Shown here piece after piece: positions 18,356 through 30,098 of a stretch of DNA of 64,000 nt. Position numbers and translations under genes: made by a program. A model generated the notes under the pieces. It was not told the DNA's origin. It saw nothing but the letters and a program-made list of their open reading frames with translations, and did not search any database. Each line of letters opens with the position of its first letter. Position 1 is the first letter of the stretch. Origin of the DNA: Exiguobacterium acetylicum DSM 20416 (GTDB taxonomy: Bacteria > Bacillota > Bacilli > Exiguobacteriales > Exiguobacteriaceae); the NCBI RefSeq assembly GCF_000702605.1, contig NZ_JNIR01000001.1, forward strand, positions 2,932,001-2,996,000, in the 5' to 3' direction.

Positions 18356-18386
18356 CTCGAAGCGCGAAGAAGAGTTATTCTGAAAT

Positions 18387-18413
18387 AAAAAAACGCCCAC
18401 CGAAGTGAACGTT
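18387..18413 (-). terminator. Terminator of the ubiB-like gene
   Basis: On the minus strand AACGTTCAC-TTCG-GTGGGCGTT, a UUCG-capped stem with G-U pairs, then seven T. Confidence 0.85.
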
Positions 18414-18427
18414 TACTGGTATTTCGT

Positions 18428-20056
18428 TTATCGGAACGGTTCGTCAGCAATCCGAACGATTTGTCGTCCGATTCGGCGACCATTCCATAAAGCGATGACC
18501 GCAATCGTCAAGGAAATCCCCATGACATCGTACTGCGTAAAATAATAGCCGAGATAACTAAAAGGTAGGCTGATGATTCCGACGAGTGAACTCGTCCACT
18601 GCCGGATTTTGAGTGATTCGATGTTCGCGACGCGAGAGAACTTTTGTTGCTCCATGATCCGCCAACGCGTCGGTTCGCTGAGAGCGTCGTTGACAAGGCG
18701 CGGGAAGGCAAGCAATCGCGCACCGTAGGATCCGGCAATCTGTAGGTAACGGTTTTGGTTTTTCCCTTCGTCATCGAGCCAACGTCGAACCATTGGCTTG
18801 GCTAACTCGAGTAGATTGATTTGTGGTGAAAGAATCTGAAGGATCCCAAGAATCGTCGAGGCAGCACGACCGAAGAACGCGAACTCGGCAGGAAGCTGGA
18901 TCGGTTCGTTTCGGACGAGCAATTCGATATCGGATAAGACCTTCTCAATCAGCTTCGTATCGACGTTTTCCATATCACTCTCGAGATAAAACGTGACCGC
19001 TTTTTCAATCGCTTGTCGGATGTTTTGCTTATTCGCATTCGGCAACAGGAATCGTAAATCTTCTAAACCATCGACGATCGCATCGTAATCCAAGGTGACG
19101 AAAGATTGGAGGATTCGTTGAATCGCCCGCATGTCATCAGGCGTCGTCGCTCCAATCATACCGAAATCTAGCAAAACAATTTTGCCATCAGACTGGACAA
19201 GGACGTTACCTGGGTGTGGATCGGCGTGAAATTTCCCACCGAACAGTAATTGCTCACCAGCGTTTAAGAATAAATTACGCGCTAGTTCGTCACGGTCAAT
19301 CTGATGTTCTGCTAAATAATCGAGGTCGGTGATACGTGTCCCGTCAATCCATTCCATGACGAGCACCCGATTCGTACAATGTTCTTCATAATAACTCGGA
19401 ATATAGATGACAGGATTCGTCTCGTACATCTTTTTAAAGTAGAGACCGTTTTTTAATTCAGTTCGGTAATTCAATTCATCACCAATGACGAAGACCATTT
19501 GGCGGTACAGACTTTGTAGATCAGTCGATTTGTTTAATGACGTCCGACGTAACATGGCGATGACGATGCGCATGGCACGGAAATCGGTCTTGATGATTTG
19601 TTCGATATTCGGTCGCTGGACTTTGATCGCGACTTTTTTACCGTTTGATTTTAAGGTTCCGCTGTACACCTCACCAATCGAGGCAGAAGCGACAGGACGG
19701 GGACTGATGTCCGAGATGATCTCTTCAATCGGCATGCCCCAATCTTCTTCGATGATCTTTCGTGACTCTCCGAGTTTGCTTGAAGGTACTTTATCGACCA
19801 GTTCGGTCAGTTCCATCAAGACGGATGGTGGGAACAGATCGGCTCGAATCGATAAGAACTGGCCGAGCTTGATCAGTAATCCTTCTAGCCGTAATGCTTT
19901 TTTCTTATAGTCACGCGCAATCCGGATCATGATGCGCTCAAACTCTTCGTTGTTCGTACCTGGCCGGTTTTTCCGGGTGAATCGATAGATCGTAAAAATG
20001 TAACGTGCGAACATCGTCACGATGACGACGATGCGATAAAACGCCCAACGTTTCAT
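18428..20056 (-). CDS. ABC1/UbiB (AarF)-family atypical kinase
   Basis: A 542-residue protein. The family-specific LIKLGQFLSIRADLFP (KxGQ at 63-66), the Ala-rich loop VASASIGEVY, GGKFHADPHPGNVL and metal-binding LLDFGMIG are all present. Two hydrophobic segments at the C-terminus (about 490-530) should anchor it to the membrane, and another lies at the N-terminus. Relatives act in ubiquinone biosynthesis as ATPases; in menaquinone-using Firmicutes the role is unclear. It is monocistronic and diverges from the TRIC channel gene. Confidence 0.88.
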   Translation of the reverse strand: MKRWAFYRIVVIVTMFARYIFTIYRFTRKNRPGTNNEEFERIMIRIARDYKKKALRLEGLLIKLGQFLSIRADLFPPSVLMELTELVDKVPSSKLGESRKIIEEDWGMPIEEIISDISPRPVASASIGEVYSGTLKSNGKKVAIKVQRPNIEQIIKTDFRAMRIVIAMLRRTSLNKSTDLQSLYRQMVFVIGDELNYRTELKNGLYFKKMYETNPVIYIPSYYEEHCTNRVLVMEWIDGTRITDLDYLAEHQIDRDELARNLFLNAGEQLLFGGKFHADPHPGNVLVQSDGKIVLLDFGMIGATTPDDMRAIQRILQSFVTLDYDAIVDGLEDLRFLLPNANKQNIRQAIEKAVTFYLESDMENVDTKLIEKVLSDIELLVRNEPIQLPAEFAFFGRAASTILGILQILSPQINLLELAKPMVRRWLDDEGKNQNRYLQIAGSYGARLLAFPRLVNDALSEPTRWRIMEQQKFSRVANIESLKIRQWTSSLVGIISLPFSYLGYYFTQYDVMGISLTIAVIALWNGRRIGRQIVRIADEPFR

Positions 20057-20221
20057 ACGGTCACCTAGCTTCCTGTACAGTTTGTTTCAGTATAGGTTAC
20101 TTTACCTAAAAACGTCACTCGCAAACGGTCGAAACGGTGACAGAAAATTAATGCTTTACGGAAACTAAAAAGAGAGTATAGTAAGTATTGGAATTTCTTT
20201 GTAGAAAGGTGAAATGTGCGC

Positions 20222-20827
20222 ATGTCCTGGGACTTATTGAATATCATCGGCACGGTCGCTTTTGCGATGAGTGGTGCGATTGTTGCGATGGAAGAAAAAT
20301 ATGATTTATTCGGTGTTTGGTTACTTGCTTTGATCACAGCATTCGGCGGCGGTGCCATTCGTAATTTACTGATTGGTGTACCGGTATCCGCTCTTTGGTC
20401 GCAAGGTGGTCTCTTCTTAGTCGCAATTCTCGTTGCGTTGTTGATCTTCATGTTACCCCAGTTGTTTTTGCCGCACTGGACACGTTGGGGCGTCCTCGCG
20501 GATGCGCTTGGGTTGTCGGCGTTTGCGATTCAAGGTGCTTTGATGGCGACAGCAAAAGGATTGCCGTTGTCTGCGACGATTTCAGCAGCTGTGCTGACTG
20601 GTGTTGGTGGTGGAGTGATTCGGGATTTACTCGCAGGTCGGAAACCACTCGTCTTGCATAAAGAAATTTATGCGATGTGGGCCGTCATGGCAGCTCTCGT
20701 GATTGATCGCTTCCAATTGACGAATCCTCTACATTTGTTCACATTGCTTGGACTCATCACGGTTTTACGTATGCTATCGTATTATTATGAATGGAATTTA
20801 CCAGCACGACGGTTAGGGGGAGAATAA
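20222..20827 (+). CDS. TRIC cation channel family protein (UPF0126)
   Basis: A 201-residue membrane protein with seven helices in two similar halves. Each half carries the glycine-rich motif of the family: AFGGGAIRNLLIG (about 40-52) and GVGGGVIRDLLAG (about 125-137). Such proteins form trimeric potassium-type channels; YvgT is a Bacillus relative. The ATG at 20222 has AAAGGTG 10 nt before it; a GTG two codons earlier is closer to that site. The next gene begins 2 nt after its stop. Confidence 0.88.
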   Translation: MSWDLLNIIGTVAFAMSGAIVAMEEKYDLFGVWLLALITAFGGGAIRNLLIGVPVSALWSQGGLFLVAILVALLIFMLPQLFLPHWTRWGVLADALGLSAFAIQGALMATAKGLPLSATISAAVLTGVGGGVIRDLLAGRKPLVLHKEIYAMWAVMAALVIDRFQLTNPLHLFTLLGLITVLRMLSYYYEWNLPARRLGGE

Positions 20828-20829
20828 GC

Positions 20830-21198
20830 ATGAAAGTTTTCATTATGATTGGCGCGATCTCGATGATGTTATCGGTCGCACTAGGTGCATTCGGTGCACA
20901 CGCTTTGAAAGATATGCTAACGGAACGGATGCTCGCGAACTGGCAGACAGGCGTACTTTACCAGATGGTACACTCGCTCGGCATCCTAGCACTCGGGGGA
21001 CTCTTGTTAAAGGTATCGATTCCACAATGGTCATTAGCAGCATGGCTGATGCTTGCCGGTATCGTTTTCTTCTCCGGTAGTCTGTACGTCATGGCATTGA
21101 CGAATGTGACGAAACTTGGAGCGATCACACCAATCGGTGGTGTCTTATTCATCGCAGCATGGATTTTTGTCGCAATCGGCGCATACAAAGGGTTATGA
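20830..21198 (+). CDS. DUF423 membrane protein (YwdK-like)
   Basis: A 122-residue protein with four membrane helices. ALGAFGAHALKD (about 17-28) and YQMVHSLGILA are the DUF423 signatures. AGGGGGAG sits before the ATG inside the end of the TRIC gene, only 2 nt after its stop, so the two are translationally linked. Function is unknown; in Bacillus ywdK lies near ywdI, which is separate here. Confidence 0.85.
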   Translation: MKVFIMIGAISMMLSVALGAFGAHALKDMLTERMLANWQTGVLYQMVHSLGILALGGLLLKVSIPQWSLAAWLMLAGIVFFSGSLYVMALTNVTKLGAITPIGGVLFIAAWIFVAIGAYKGL

Positions 21199-21203
21199 GG
21201 ATA

Positions 21204-21246
21204 AACCGTTTTTCTTCAGTTGATCTGAAGAAAAACGGTTTTTTTT
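21204..21246 (+). terminator. Terminator of the TRIC-DUF423 operon
   Basis: AACCGTTTTTCTTCAG pairs perfectly with CTGAAGAAAAACGGTT and is followed by six T. Confidence 0.93.
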
Positions 21247-21251
21247 CATAC

Positions 21252-21281
21252 GAAAAACGCCTACTCAGTTCAGAGTAGGCG
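21252..21281 (-). terminator. Terminator of the small gene downstream of hemQ
   Basis: CGCCTACTC-AGTTCA-GAGTAGGCG stem with TTTTT following on the minus strand. Confidence 0.82.
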
Positions 21282-21298
21282 AAGGTATCAAAACGGAC

Positions 21299-21448
21299 TC
21301 ACCGTTTTGCCGTTTGTGTTTTATTTAGCTTCGATAATGCTTGCTCATAGCGATCCAGTACGCGATCTGCAACCGGTTTCAGCTCTTTTGAAAGCACAGC
21401 GAATTGCAATTCACGCGATCGTGTCGATCGGTTCATAGCATTCCCCAT
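21299..21448 (-). CDS. Small protein of 49 residues, unknown
   Basis: Not recognised. The reading frame starts at ATG 21448 with a strong AAGGAGG 8 nt upstream and encodes a charged, helical protein (MGNAMNRSTRSRELQFAVLS at the start, AKR at the end). A terminator follows its stop on the same strand. It lies 92 nt downstream of hemQ on the same strand and may be the last gene of that transcript. Good ribosome site and terminator support it being real; no membrane segment or cysteine is present. Confidence 0.7.
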   Translation of the reverse strand: MGNAMNRSTRSRELQFAVLSKELKPVADRVLDRYEQALSKLNKTQTAKR

Positions 21449-21540
21449 GGTAATTCCTCCTTACGTCATTCAACCTACTGTTTTATAGCCGCAAGGAGTA
21501 TATTCCCATGAGATATTTCAATCAAACGTCATTCAACACA

Positions 21541-22317
21541 TTAAAGTGCAAAATGAGTATTTAATTGTTCACTTTCAAGACGGTTGCCGATGAAGAACTC
21601 ACCAAACTCACCGTACTTCGCGCTGACTTCATCAAAACGCATTTCGTAGACGATTTTCTTAAACTGAAGAATATCGTCTGAGAAGAGCGTGACGCCCCAT
21701 TCCCAATCGTCGAATCCAGTTGATCCACCGATGATTTGCTGAATTTTTCCAGCGTAACTCCGACCGATCATCCCGTGACGATACATGAGCTCTTTACGTT
21801 TCTCCATCGAGAGCGTGTACCAGTTGTCGCCATCGCGACGTGACTTGCTCATCGGATAGAAGCAGATGTGCTTCGCTTGCGGCAGAATCGGATAGAGACG
21901 ATCACGCACGTACGGATTTTCGTATGGGTTCCCTTCGCCTGAACCACGGTACGTACCGAGTTCGACGACAGAGACGTAAGAGTACGTCGGGATCAAGTAA
22001 TCATAGAGATCAAGTTTCTGCATTTTGACTTCGACGTCTTGGATTTGTTCCATCGTTGGACGAAGAACCATCAAGACGAGATCAGCTTTTTGACCGATGA
22101 TTGTATAGAGTGCGTGGCTTCCGTCTTTTGTCGCTTCGACATCAGAAAGCTCTGAGAGGAAAGCTTGGAACTCTTCAATCATGCGCGCGCGGTCTGTCGC
22201 GTCGATTTGTTTCAAGCGTGACCAATCGATCCGGCGGAAATCATGTAATGTATACCAGCCGTCGAGTGTTTCAGCGGCTTGTTGCGTAGCAGTCGGTTCA
22301 GATGTTTGATGTTGCAT
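21541..22317 (-). CDS. hemQ: Coproheme decarboxylase (chlorite dismutase family)
   Basis: A 258-residue cytoplasmic enzyme that turns coproheme into heme b in the Gram-positive heme pathway. [10 protein letters not shown] (111-120) holds the reactive Tyr and [10 protein letters not shown] holds the proximal heme His (150). The Gly-rich [16 protein letters not shown] block is typical of HemQ. The ATG at 22317 has AGGAGG 7 nt upstream; longer readings have no site. It diverges from pta, as ywfI and pta lie together in Bacillus. Confidence 0.95.
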   Translation of the reverse strand: MQHQTSEPTATQQAAETLDGWYTLHDFRRIDWSRLKQIDATDRARMIEEFQAFLSELSDVEATKDGSHALYTIIGQKADLVLMVLRPTMEQIQDVEVKMQKLDLYDYLIPTYSYVSVVELGTYRGSGEGNPYENPYVRDRLYPILPQAKHICFYPMSKSRRDGDNWYTLSMEKRKELMYRHGMIGRSYAGKIQQIIGGSTGFDDWEWGVTLFSDDILQFKKIVYEMRFDEVSAKYGEFGEFFIGNRLESEQLNTHFAL

Positions 22318-22662
22318 GGGATGACCTCCTGAGTCTGAAATAAGTTGTCTTTTTCCATATCCTATCTTATCACATTCTATGGATGGGCTTCGCCCAAAAA
22401 GGTCTTTGTCCATGAAGTCGTAACACATGAAAAAAGCAGAGAGTGGGTAAAAGGGGAAGGGGAGATTATTTTGCTTGGAAATAGTCTCTGTATCATTCTT
22501 GAAAATGACTGTAATAGTCGATTAATATGGCTTCAGTGCTTTTGTTAGATAACTTTTTTGCAAATTGTTTTAATAACGATTGAGAACTGTGTATAATAAA
22601 CGATGGAAAAGAAAATCGATCAAATCGACGACGTCGTGTTTACCTAAAAAGGAGAGAAACTC
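22318..22662. other. Divergent hemQ/pta intergenic region (345 nt)
   Basis: It holds the hemQ ribosome site, a small GGGC-TTCG-CCC hairpin near 22387, and the pta promoter region. I see no gene with a ribosome site and no riboswitch in it. Confidence 0.5.
22569..22597 (+). promoter_or_regulatory. Probable pta promoter
   Basis: A perfect -10 TATAAT (22592-22597) with a weak -35 TTTAAT 17 nt upstream, 66 nt before the pta start. Confidence 0.5.
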
Positions 22663-23649
22663 ATGCAATTATTCGATATGTTAGAACAAAAGATTAAAGC
22701 GCACCAACCGAAAATCGTCTTCCCAGAAGGAATTGACGCGCGTGTTCTTGGCGCAGCTGTCCGTTTGAAGAAAGACGGTCTCGTCACACCGGTCGTCATC
22801 GGACCACGTGTACAAATCGAAGAAACAGCAACAGCAAACGGAATCGATGTCACTGGACTTGATACGATTGATCCTGCTTCTTACGCTGGAATTGATGAGC
22901 TCGTCGCATCGTTCGTTGAGCGCCGTAAAGGGAAAGCAACTGAAGAGCAAGCACGTGCTGTCATCTTAAAAGACGTGAACACGTTCGGTACGATGCTCGT
23001 TCACACAGGACAAGCAGAAGGTCTTGTATCGGGAGCAATGCACGCAACAGGCGATACAGTTCGTCCAGCACTTCAAATCATCAAAATGCAAGAAGGCTAT
23101 AAAAAAACATCAGGCGTCTTCATCATGGTACGTGACGAAGAGCAATACGTCTTTGCAGACTGCGCGATCAACATCGCACCGGATGCAAACGATCTAGCAG
23201 AGAACGCAATCGCATCTGCGAAAACAGCGAAAACATTCGGTATCGATCCGAAAGTGGCATTGCTTAGCTTCTCGACAAAAGGTTCAGCAAAATCACCAGA
23301 GACAGAGCGTGTCGTTGAAGCAACTCGTATTGCTAAAGAACGTGCACCGGAGCTTGCAATCGATGGCGAACTTCAATTCGATGCTGCATTCGTTCCAAGC
23401 GTCGCGAAATCAAAAGCACCAGAATCAGATGTCGCAGGTCAAGCGAACGTCTTCATCTTCCCAAGTCTTGAAGCTGGAAACATTGGCTACAAAATCGCCC
23501 AGCGTCTTGGTGGATTCGAAGCAATCGGTCCGATCCTTCAAGGTTTGAACAAACCGGTCAACGATCTTTCACGCGGTTGTAACGAAGAGGATGTCTACAA
23601 ACTCGCGATCATCACGGCAGCACAAGCGGTCGAAGAACGCCAAGCCTAA
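22663..23649 (+). CDS. pta: Phosphate acetyltransferase
   Basis: A 328-residue enzyme that interconverts acetyl-CoA and acetyl phosphate in overflow metabolism. It has the single PTA_PTB domain of the short Bacillus form. KIVFPEGIDARVLGAA at the start, LVSGAMHATGDTVRPALQII and GSAKSPETERV are typical. Length matches Bacillus Pta. AAAGGAG lies 9 nt before the ATG. Codon use looks that of a highly expressed gene. The acetate kinase is not in the window. Confidence 0.97.
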   Translation: MQLFDMLEQKIKAHQPKIVFPEGIDARVLGAAVRLKKDGLVTPVVIGPRVQIEETATANGIDVTGLDTIDPASYAGIDELVASFVERRKGKATEEQARAVILKDVNTFGTMLVHTGQAEGLVSGAMHATGDTVRPALQIIKMQEGYKKTSGVFIMVRDEEQYVFADCAINIAPDANDLAENAIASAKTAKTFGIDPKVALLSFSTKGSAKSPETERVVEATRIAKERAPELAIDGELQFDAAFVPSVAKSKAPESDVAGQANVFIFPSLEAGNIGYKIAQRLGGFEAIGPILQGLNKPVNDLSRGCNEEDVYKLAIITAAQAVEERQA

Positions 23650-23733
23650 GCATGGTGTGAAAAAGTCTTTACTTTTTCGCTAAACCCCGTACAATGGTAC
23701 ACATCACGAAAATCACGAAACGTAAACGTATAG

Positions 23734-25777
<2,044 letters not shown>

Positions 25778-25794
25778 CAATTGTAACTTTCCGA

Positions 25795-25841
25795 AAGGAG
25801 CCATCCTGTATACTATTTAGTAGCAGATGGTTCCTTTTTTT
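25795..25841 (+). terminator. Terminator of xpt-pbuX
   Basis: AAGGAGCCATC pairs with GATGGTTCCTT across a 20-nt loop, followed by a T run. Confidence 0.8.
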
Positions 25842-25898
25842 ATATTGCTATTGTAATCAGAATATTCCGAGTATGTGGATTTGGTGAGAAATATTGGA

Positions 25899-25912
25899 TG
25901 AAAACGTTTACA
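25899..25912. promoter_or_regulatory. cre site overlapping a promoter
   Basis: TGAAAACGTTTACA matches TGWAANCGNTNWCA at all 14 positions. It covers the -35 box of the following promoter, a placement typical of CcpA repression. Confidence 0.78.
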
Positions 25913-25936
25913 AAATCGACACATCTTCTTTATACT
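25907..25936 (+). promoter_or_regulatory. Promoter of the AAT-family permease
   Basis: TTTACA (25907-25912), 18 nt and TATACT (25931-25936). The -35 box is inside the cre site. Confidence 0.65.
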
Positions 25937-25998
25937 GACAACGTAGCGGTACGGGGAACTGCTAAGAAACAAACAGAGACGGGAAGGACGTCGTAAAA

Positions 25999-27375
25999 AT
26001 GAAACAACAGACAGAGTTGAATCGGGGACTGGAAGAACGTCATATTACACTAATGTCGCTGGGGGCGGCAATCGGTGTCGGACTCTTCCTCGGGTCAGCG
26101 AAAGCGATCCAACTGGCAGGTCCAGGGATCTTACTTGGTTATCTGATCGGTGGTATTATCATCTTCATCATCATGCGAGCACTTGGGGAGCTTGCGGTGC
26201 GGGAGCCGGTAGCTGGTAGTTTTGCGGAGTATGCCCGGAAGTATGTCAGTCCATTAGCTGGTTTTTTAACAGGTTGGAATTATTGGTTACTCTGGATTTT
26301 TACGTGTATGGCGGAAATCACAGCAGTCGGTATTTACATGAAAGTATGGTTCCCGGATTCCCAGGGCTGGGTATGGGCACTAGCAGCACTTGTCTTGATG
26401 ACGAGCATCAACTTCATTGCTGTTAAATTTTATGGTGAATTCGAATTTTGGTTTGCGTTGATTAAAATCGTCGCGATCGTCGCCATGATCATCTTAGGAA
26501 CTTTGACGATCGTCATTGGTCTTGGGAACGGCGGCACACCAGTTGGGATTTCGAACCTGTGGTCACATGGTGGATTCCTACCGAACGGGTTCACTGGTGT
26601 ACTTCTTGCCATGCAGATGGTCATGTTTGCGTTCTTAGGAATTGAAGTGATTGGGGTCACAGCAGGGGAAGCGAAGAACCCGAAGAAAACGATTCGAAAA
26701 GCCGTTAACAACGTCTTCCTTCGGATTTTAGTATTCTACATCGGGGCGCTCTTCGTCATTTTATCGATTTATCCGTGGGATCAAGTTGGTGCAAATAACA
26801 GTAGTCCGTTCGTATTACTATTTCAATCGCTCGGTATTGAGTCAGCAGCCGGCATCATCAACTTTGTTGTCTTAACGGCAGCACTCTCGTCATGTAACTC
26901 GGGTATCTTCTCGACAGCCCGGATGATGATGAACTTATCCGAGAACAGTGAAGCACCACGTCGCTTCTCGAAAATCTCGAAAAACGGTGTTCCAGCACTG
27001 GCGACGATTCTTTCAGGTGTCGCATTGCTAGTTGGTGTCGCCTTGAACTACTTCTTACCGGAAGATGTTTTTGCAATCGTAACGAGTATCGCGACGTTCG
27101 GAGCCGTCTGGACGTGGGCGATGATTCTGATCGCTCAGATGCGGGCACGGAAGGTACATGGTTCAGCAGAATTTGCTGTTCCGTTCTTCCCGATTGCCAA
27201 TTACATTGCCCTCGCGGCACTTGCCGGTGTCATCGTCTTGATGGCATTTGATGCAAGTACGCGCATTGCTTTGGTCGTTGGACCACTGTGGTACGCAATT
27301 CTGATTGCTGTCTATTATGCACGGGGAATGCATAAGGAGACACGTCAGTCGATTCGGAAAGCATCAGGAGAATAA
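25999..27375 (+). CDS. AAT-family amino acid permease (proline/alanine type)
   Basis: A 458-residue permease with 12 predicted helices. LNRGLEERHITLMSLGAAIG at the start and GVGLFLGSAKAI in helix 1 resemble ProY, AlaP and related AAT proteins for small neutral amino acids. The substrate is not settled by sequence. The ATG at 25999 follows GGGAAGGA. A full cre match over the promoter indicates repression when glucose is available, suiting uptake of an amino acid used as carbon source. Confidence 0.85.
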   Translation: MKQQTELNRGLEERHITLMSLGAAIGVGLFLGSAKAIQLAGPGILLGYLIGGIIIFIIMRALGELAVREPVAGSFAEYARKYVSPLAGFLTGWNYWLLWIFTCMAEITAVGIYMKVWFPDSQGWVWALAALVLMTSINFIAVKFYGEFEFWFALIKIVAIVAMIILGTLTIVIGLGNGGTPVGISNLWSHGGFLPNGFTGVLLAMQMVMFAFLGIEVIGVTAGEAKNPKKTIRKAVNNVFLRILVFYIGALFVILSIYPWDQVGANNSSPFVLLFQSLGIESAAGIINFVVLTAALSSCNSGIFSTARMMMNLSENSEAPRRFSKISKNGVPALATILSGVALLVGVALNYFLPEDVFAIVTSIATFGAVWTWAMILIAQMRARKVHGSAEFAVPFFPIANYIALAALAGVIVLMAFDASTRIALVVGPLWYAILIAVYYARGMHKETRQSIRKASGE

Positions 27376-27383
27376 TAAAACGG

Positions 27384-27410
27384 GCGGATCCGGAAACGGG
27401 TTCGCTTTTT
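27384..27410 (+). terminator. Terminator of the AAT permease gene
   Basis: GCGGATCCG-GAAA-CGGGTTCGC stem with two G-U pairs, then five T. Confidence 0.75.
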
Positions 27411-27495
27411 CATCACTTCGTATCAAACGGTTTCGTTTTGTTTTAACGATAGATTTGCTACACTTACGACAGAACCATACAGGAGGTCATACGAG

Positions 27496-27795
27496 ATGAA
27501 AACGATTCATGTAGACGAGTTACAAGAGCGATTAGAGGCAGGCGAAGCGTTGCACGTCGTCGACGTCCGTGAGCAGGATGAATACGATGCAGGACACATT
27601 CCGAACGTCCGCTTCCTTCCGATGTCTGAGATCGGCGAACGCTATACGGAGTTGCAAGAAGGTGAAACCTACTACTTGATCTGCAAAGCAGGCGGACGGA
27701 GCGAAAACGTCGGTCGTTTCCTCGAGCAGTACGGATATGATATTGTCAACGTCGAAGGCGGTATGATGAACTGGAAAGGCGATCAAGAAGCATAA
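27496..27795 (+). CDS. Single-domain rhodanese-like protein
   Basis: A 99-residue cytoplasmic rhodanese domain. VDVREQDEYDAGHIPNV (about 22-38) is the CH2A motif and LICKAGGRS (about 61-69) holds the active-site Cys. Such proteins carry persulfide sulfur; the acceptor is unknown. AGGAGG lies before the ATG, and a terminator follows. Confidence 0.92.
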   Translation: MKTIHVDELQERLEAGEALHVVDVREQDEYDAGHIPNVRFLPMSEIGERYTELQEGETYYLICKAGGRSENVGRFLEQYGYDIVNVEGGMMNWKGDQEA

Positions 27796-27814
27796 GGGTA
27801 AGCGTTATCAAGGA

Positions 27815-27842
27815 AGACGACTCGAAATGAGTCGTCTTTTTT
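27815..27842 (+). terminator. Terminator of the rhodanese gene
   Basis: AGACGACTC-GAAAT-GAGTCGTCT followed by a T run. Confidence 0.9.
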
Positions 27843-27876
27843 CATGTGAACGAGTACACGTTTATCGATTTTTCTA

Positions 27877-27904
27877 TGAACATTTTTCGTTATTCTTCCG
27901 ATAG
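27877..27904 (+). promoter_or_regulatory. Weak sigma-D-like promoter of the chemoreceptor
   Basis: TGAA, 16 nt, then TCCGATAG resembles the motility sigma-D pattern TAAA-N15-GCCGATAT. It lies about 45 nt before a chemotaxis gene. Confidence 0.35.
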
Positions 27905-27949
27905 AGAAGGTAGAATAGCGAGTCCTTGCACTCGAGAATGGAGTGACAC

Positions 27950-29929
27950 ATGGAACAAAAGATCAAACGAACGATGAGCATCAAACAAAAATTAATTCTG
28001 ACATCGATTCTCTTATTAGTAATTCCAGCGCTCGTGATCGGATTTGTTGCCTACAATCAGGCGAAACAAACGATGACGGAGCAAATTCTGCAATCGGCAC
28101 ATGGTGGAGTCGATCGGATGAACGATGAGATCCAGAACATCATTGATCCGATGCGACGCGATGTCGCCTTTTTTGCGGACCGGATTGACGGCACGCTTTA
28201 TCAAAAAGGAAAACCGAATGCAGCGTTAAAAGAAAAAATGACAGAATATCTCGACATGCATCCGCAAGCAGCGAACATTTACTTCGCGACGACGGAAGGG
28301 GATATGAACATTTTCCCGGAACAGGTCATGCCAGAGGATTACGATCCACGTGAACGCTCGTGGTATCAATCAGCGGAAGCTGCTGGCGGAAAAGTCGTCA
28401 TCACCGATCCGTACGTTGATGCTGCCTCGAACAAGATGATGGTGACACTGTCGCAGACGACCGGCAACGGGAAAGGTGTCGTGGCGGTTGATGTCGATGT
28501 CGACCGGATCGCGGAAATCGCAAAAAAGATTAAAATCGGTAAAGAAGGTTATGTCACGATTCTCGATTCGAATAAAAAATTCGTCACTCATCCGACACTG
28601 AAACCAGGTGAGAAGGCGACAGGGAACTGGGTCGCCCCCCTCTATGCGGAGCCAGCCGGACAATTTTCTTATGAATTTGAAAATGAAGGCAAACAGATGG
28701 ACTTCATGACGAACGACCTGACGAAGTGGAAGGTTGCCGGAACCCTGTACGATCAAGAAATCACAGATGCGACGTCAAGTATTCTTTGGACGACGCTTGC
28801 TGTCATCGGTGGGATGTTACTCATTGCGGCGGTCTTCATTTACTTCATTCTTCGCTCGATCCTCCGCCCACTCGGTCATTTGACACGTGGAGCAGAACGG
28901 ATTCAATCTGGTGATTTGACGGAACCAGTCATCGTTGAATCAAACGATGAGGTTGGGCAAGTCGCGCAAAGCTTTAACGTCATGGTCGACTCACTCCGCT
29001 CGATCATCATCAATCTTGATCAGTCGATCACACAAGTGGCCGGTTCGTCGCAGGAATTAATGGCGAACTCTGCCCAGACGACGTCCGCATCGGAACAAAT
29101 TGCGGGATCGATTCAACAGGTCGCAGCAGGGGCGGATCAATCGAAGCGTCAACTTGATGCGAACGCTGTTTCGTTACAGTCGATTACAGCCGGCATCATG
29201 CGGATCGCTGAGAGCTCGACCGATGTGTCAGAGCTATCACGTTCAACGGCAACAGAAGCCGAGAACGGAACAGTTGCTGTCCTGCAGAATGTCCAGCAGA
29301 TGAAAGAAATCGATGCCTCCGTTCAAAACTTTGGTGGTGTCATCAGCTCACTCGCACATCGTTCGAATGAAATCGGGAAAATCGTCGATGTCATCAACGG
29401 CATTGCCGAACAAACGAATTTATTGGCACTGAACGCGGCGATTGAAGCAGCACGGGCAGGCGAAAACGGAAAAGGCTTTGCCGTCGTTGCAAGTGAAGTG
29501 CGTAAACTAGCAGAGCAGTCACAGGATTCAACGAAGCAGATTGCACAGCTGATTCAAAACATCAAGCAGGAGACAGATCAGTCAGTCACGATGATGAAAG
29601 AAGTATCAGGACAGACGAAAGCCGGTTTATCGACGACAGAAGCATCAGCAGAACGATTCCAGAAGATTCTCGAACGGACGCAAGAGATGACACCGCGAAT
29701 CGAAGATGTGACAGCAACTGTCGAGGAAATCGCAGCGAACGTTCAAGAGGTTTCTGCCTCTGCAACCGAAATCGCACATATCGCGCAAGAGAATTCATCG
29801 GCGTCGAAACAAGTCGCAGCGACGACAGAAGAACAGTTGAGTGCGATGGAAGAGATTTCGCAATCAGCCAAAGCATTATCCGATATGGCGGAAGAATTAC
29901 AGGTTCTCGTTGCCCGTTTCCGTGTTTAA
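27950..29929 (+). CDS. Methyl-accepting chemotaxis protein with Cache sensor
   Basis: A 659-residue receptor. TM1 (about 12-34) is followed by an extracellular double-Cache-like domain (about 40-270) with [12 protein letters not shown] and [13 protein letters not shown]2 lies near 278-303, HAMP near 305-357, then a long signalling coiled coil with the tip motif IADVI-like [20 protein letters not shown] (about 478-497). It should sense small molecules, perhaps amino acids, and control CheA. GGAGTG precedes the ATG. No chemotaxis partner genes are adjacent. Confidence 0.93.
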   Translation: MEQKIKRTMSIKQKLILTSILLLVIPALVIGFVAYNQAKQTMTEQILQSAHGGVDRMNDEIQNIIDPMRRDVAFFADRIDGTLYQKGKPNAALKEKMTEYLDMHPQAANIYFATTEGDMNIFPEQVMPEDYDPRERSWYQSAEAAGGKVVITDPYVDAASNKMMVTLSQTTGNGKGVVAVDVDVDRIAEIAKKIKIGKEGYVTILDSNKKFVTHPTLKPGEKATGNWVAPLYAEPAGQFSYEFENEGKQMDFMTNDLTKWKVAGTLYDQEITDATSSILWTTLAVIGGMLLIAAVFIYFILRSILRPLGHLTRGAERIQSGDLTEPVIVESNDEVGQVAQSFNVMVDSLRSIIINLDQSITQVAGSSQELMANSAQTTSASEQIAGSIQQVAAGADQSKRQLDANAVSLQSITAGIMRIAESSTDVSELSRSTATEAENGTVAVLQNVQQMKEIDASVQNFGGVISSLAHRSNEIGKIVDVINGIAEQTNLLALNAAIEAARAGENGKGFAVVASEVRKLAEQSQDSTKQIAQLIQNIKQETDQSVTMMKEVSGQTKAGLSTTEASAERFQKILERTQEMTPRIEDVTATVEEIAANVQEVSASATEIAHIAQENSSASKQVAATTEEQLSAMEEISQSAKALSDMAEELQVLVARFRV

Positions 29930-29945
29930 GCCATCGATTATACAA

Positions 29946-29977
29946 AGCAAGGAAGCTAGTCTTCCTTGCTTTTTTTT
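29946..29977 (+). terminator. Terminator of the chemoreceptor gene
   Basis: AGCAAGGAAG-CTAGT-CTTCCTTGCT followed by seven T. Confidence 0.92.
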
Positions 29978-30098
29978 GTCTGTCACCATTTTGTGACGAA
30001 CTGAACAAATAGCTTGGAATCCTTGTGAATCCGGGCTTGAGATGGTACTAAATCGGGAATTTAATAAATATCTAAACACTTCGAAGGAGGTGGGTGCG

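Noticed and set aside
18325-18360. GC-rich repeats CGCGAG/CTCGAAGCGCG upstream of glcU
   Set aside because: They are short and fall within the spacer of the sigma-B-like promoter; no independent structure is convincing.
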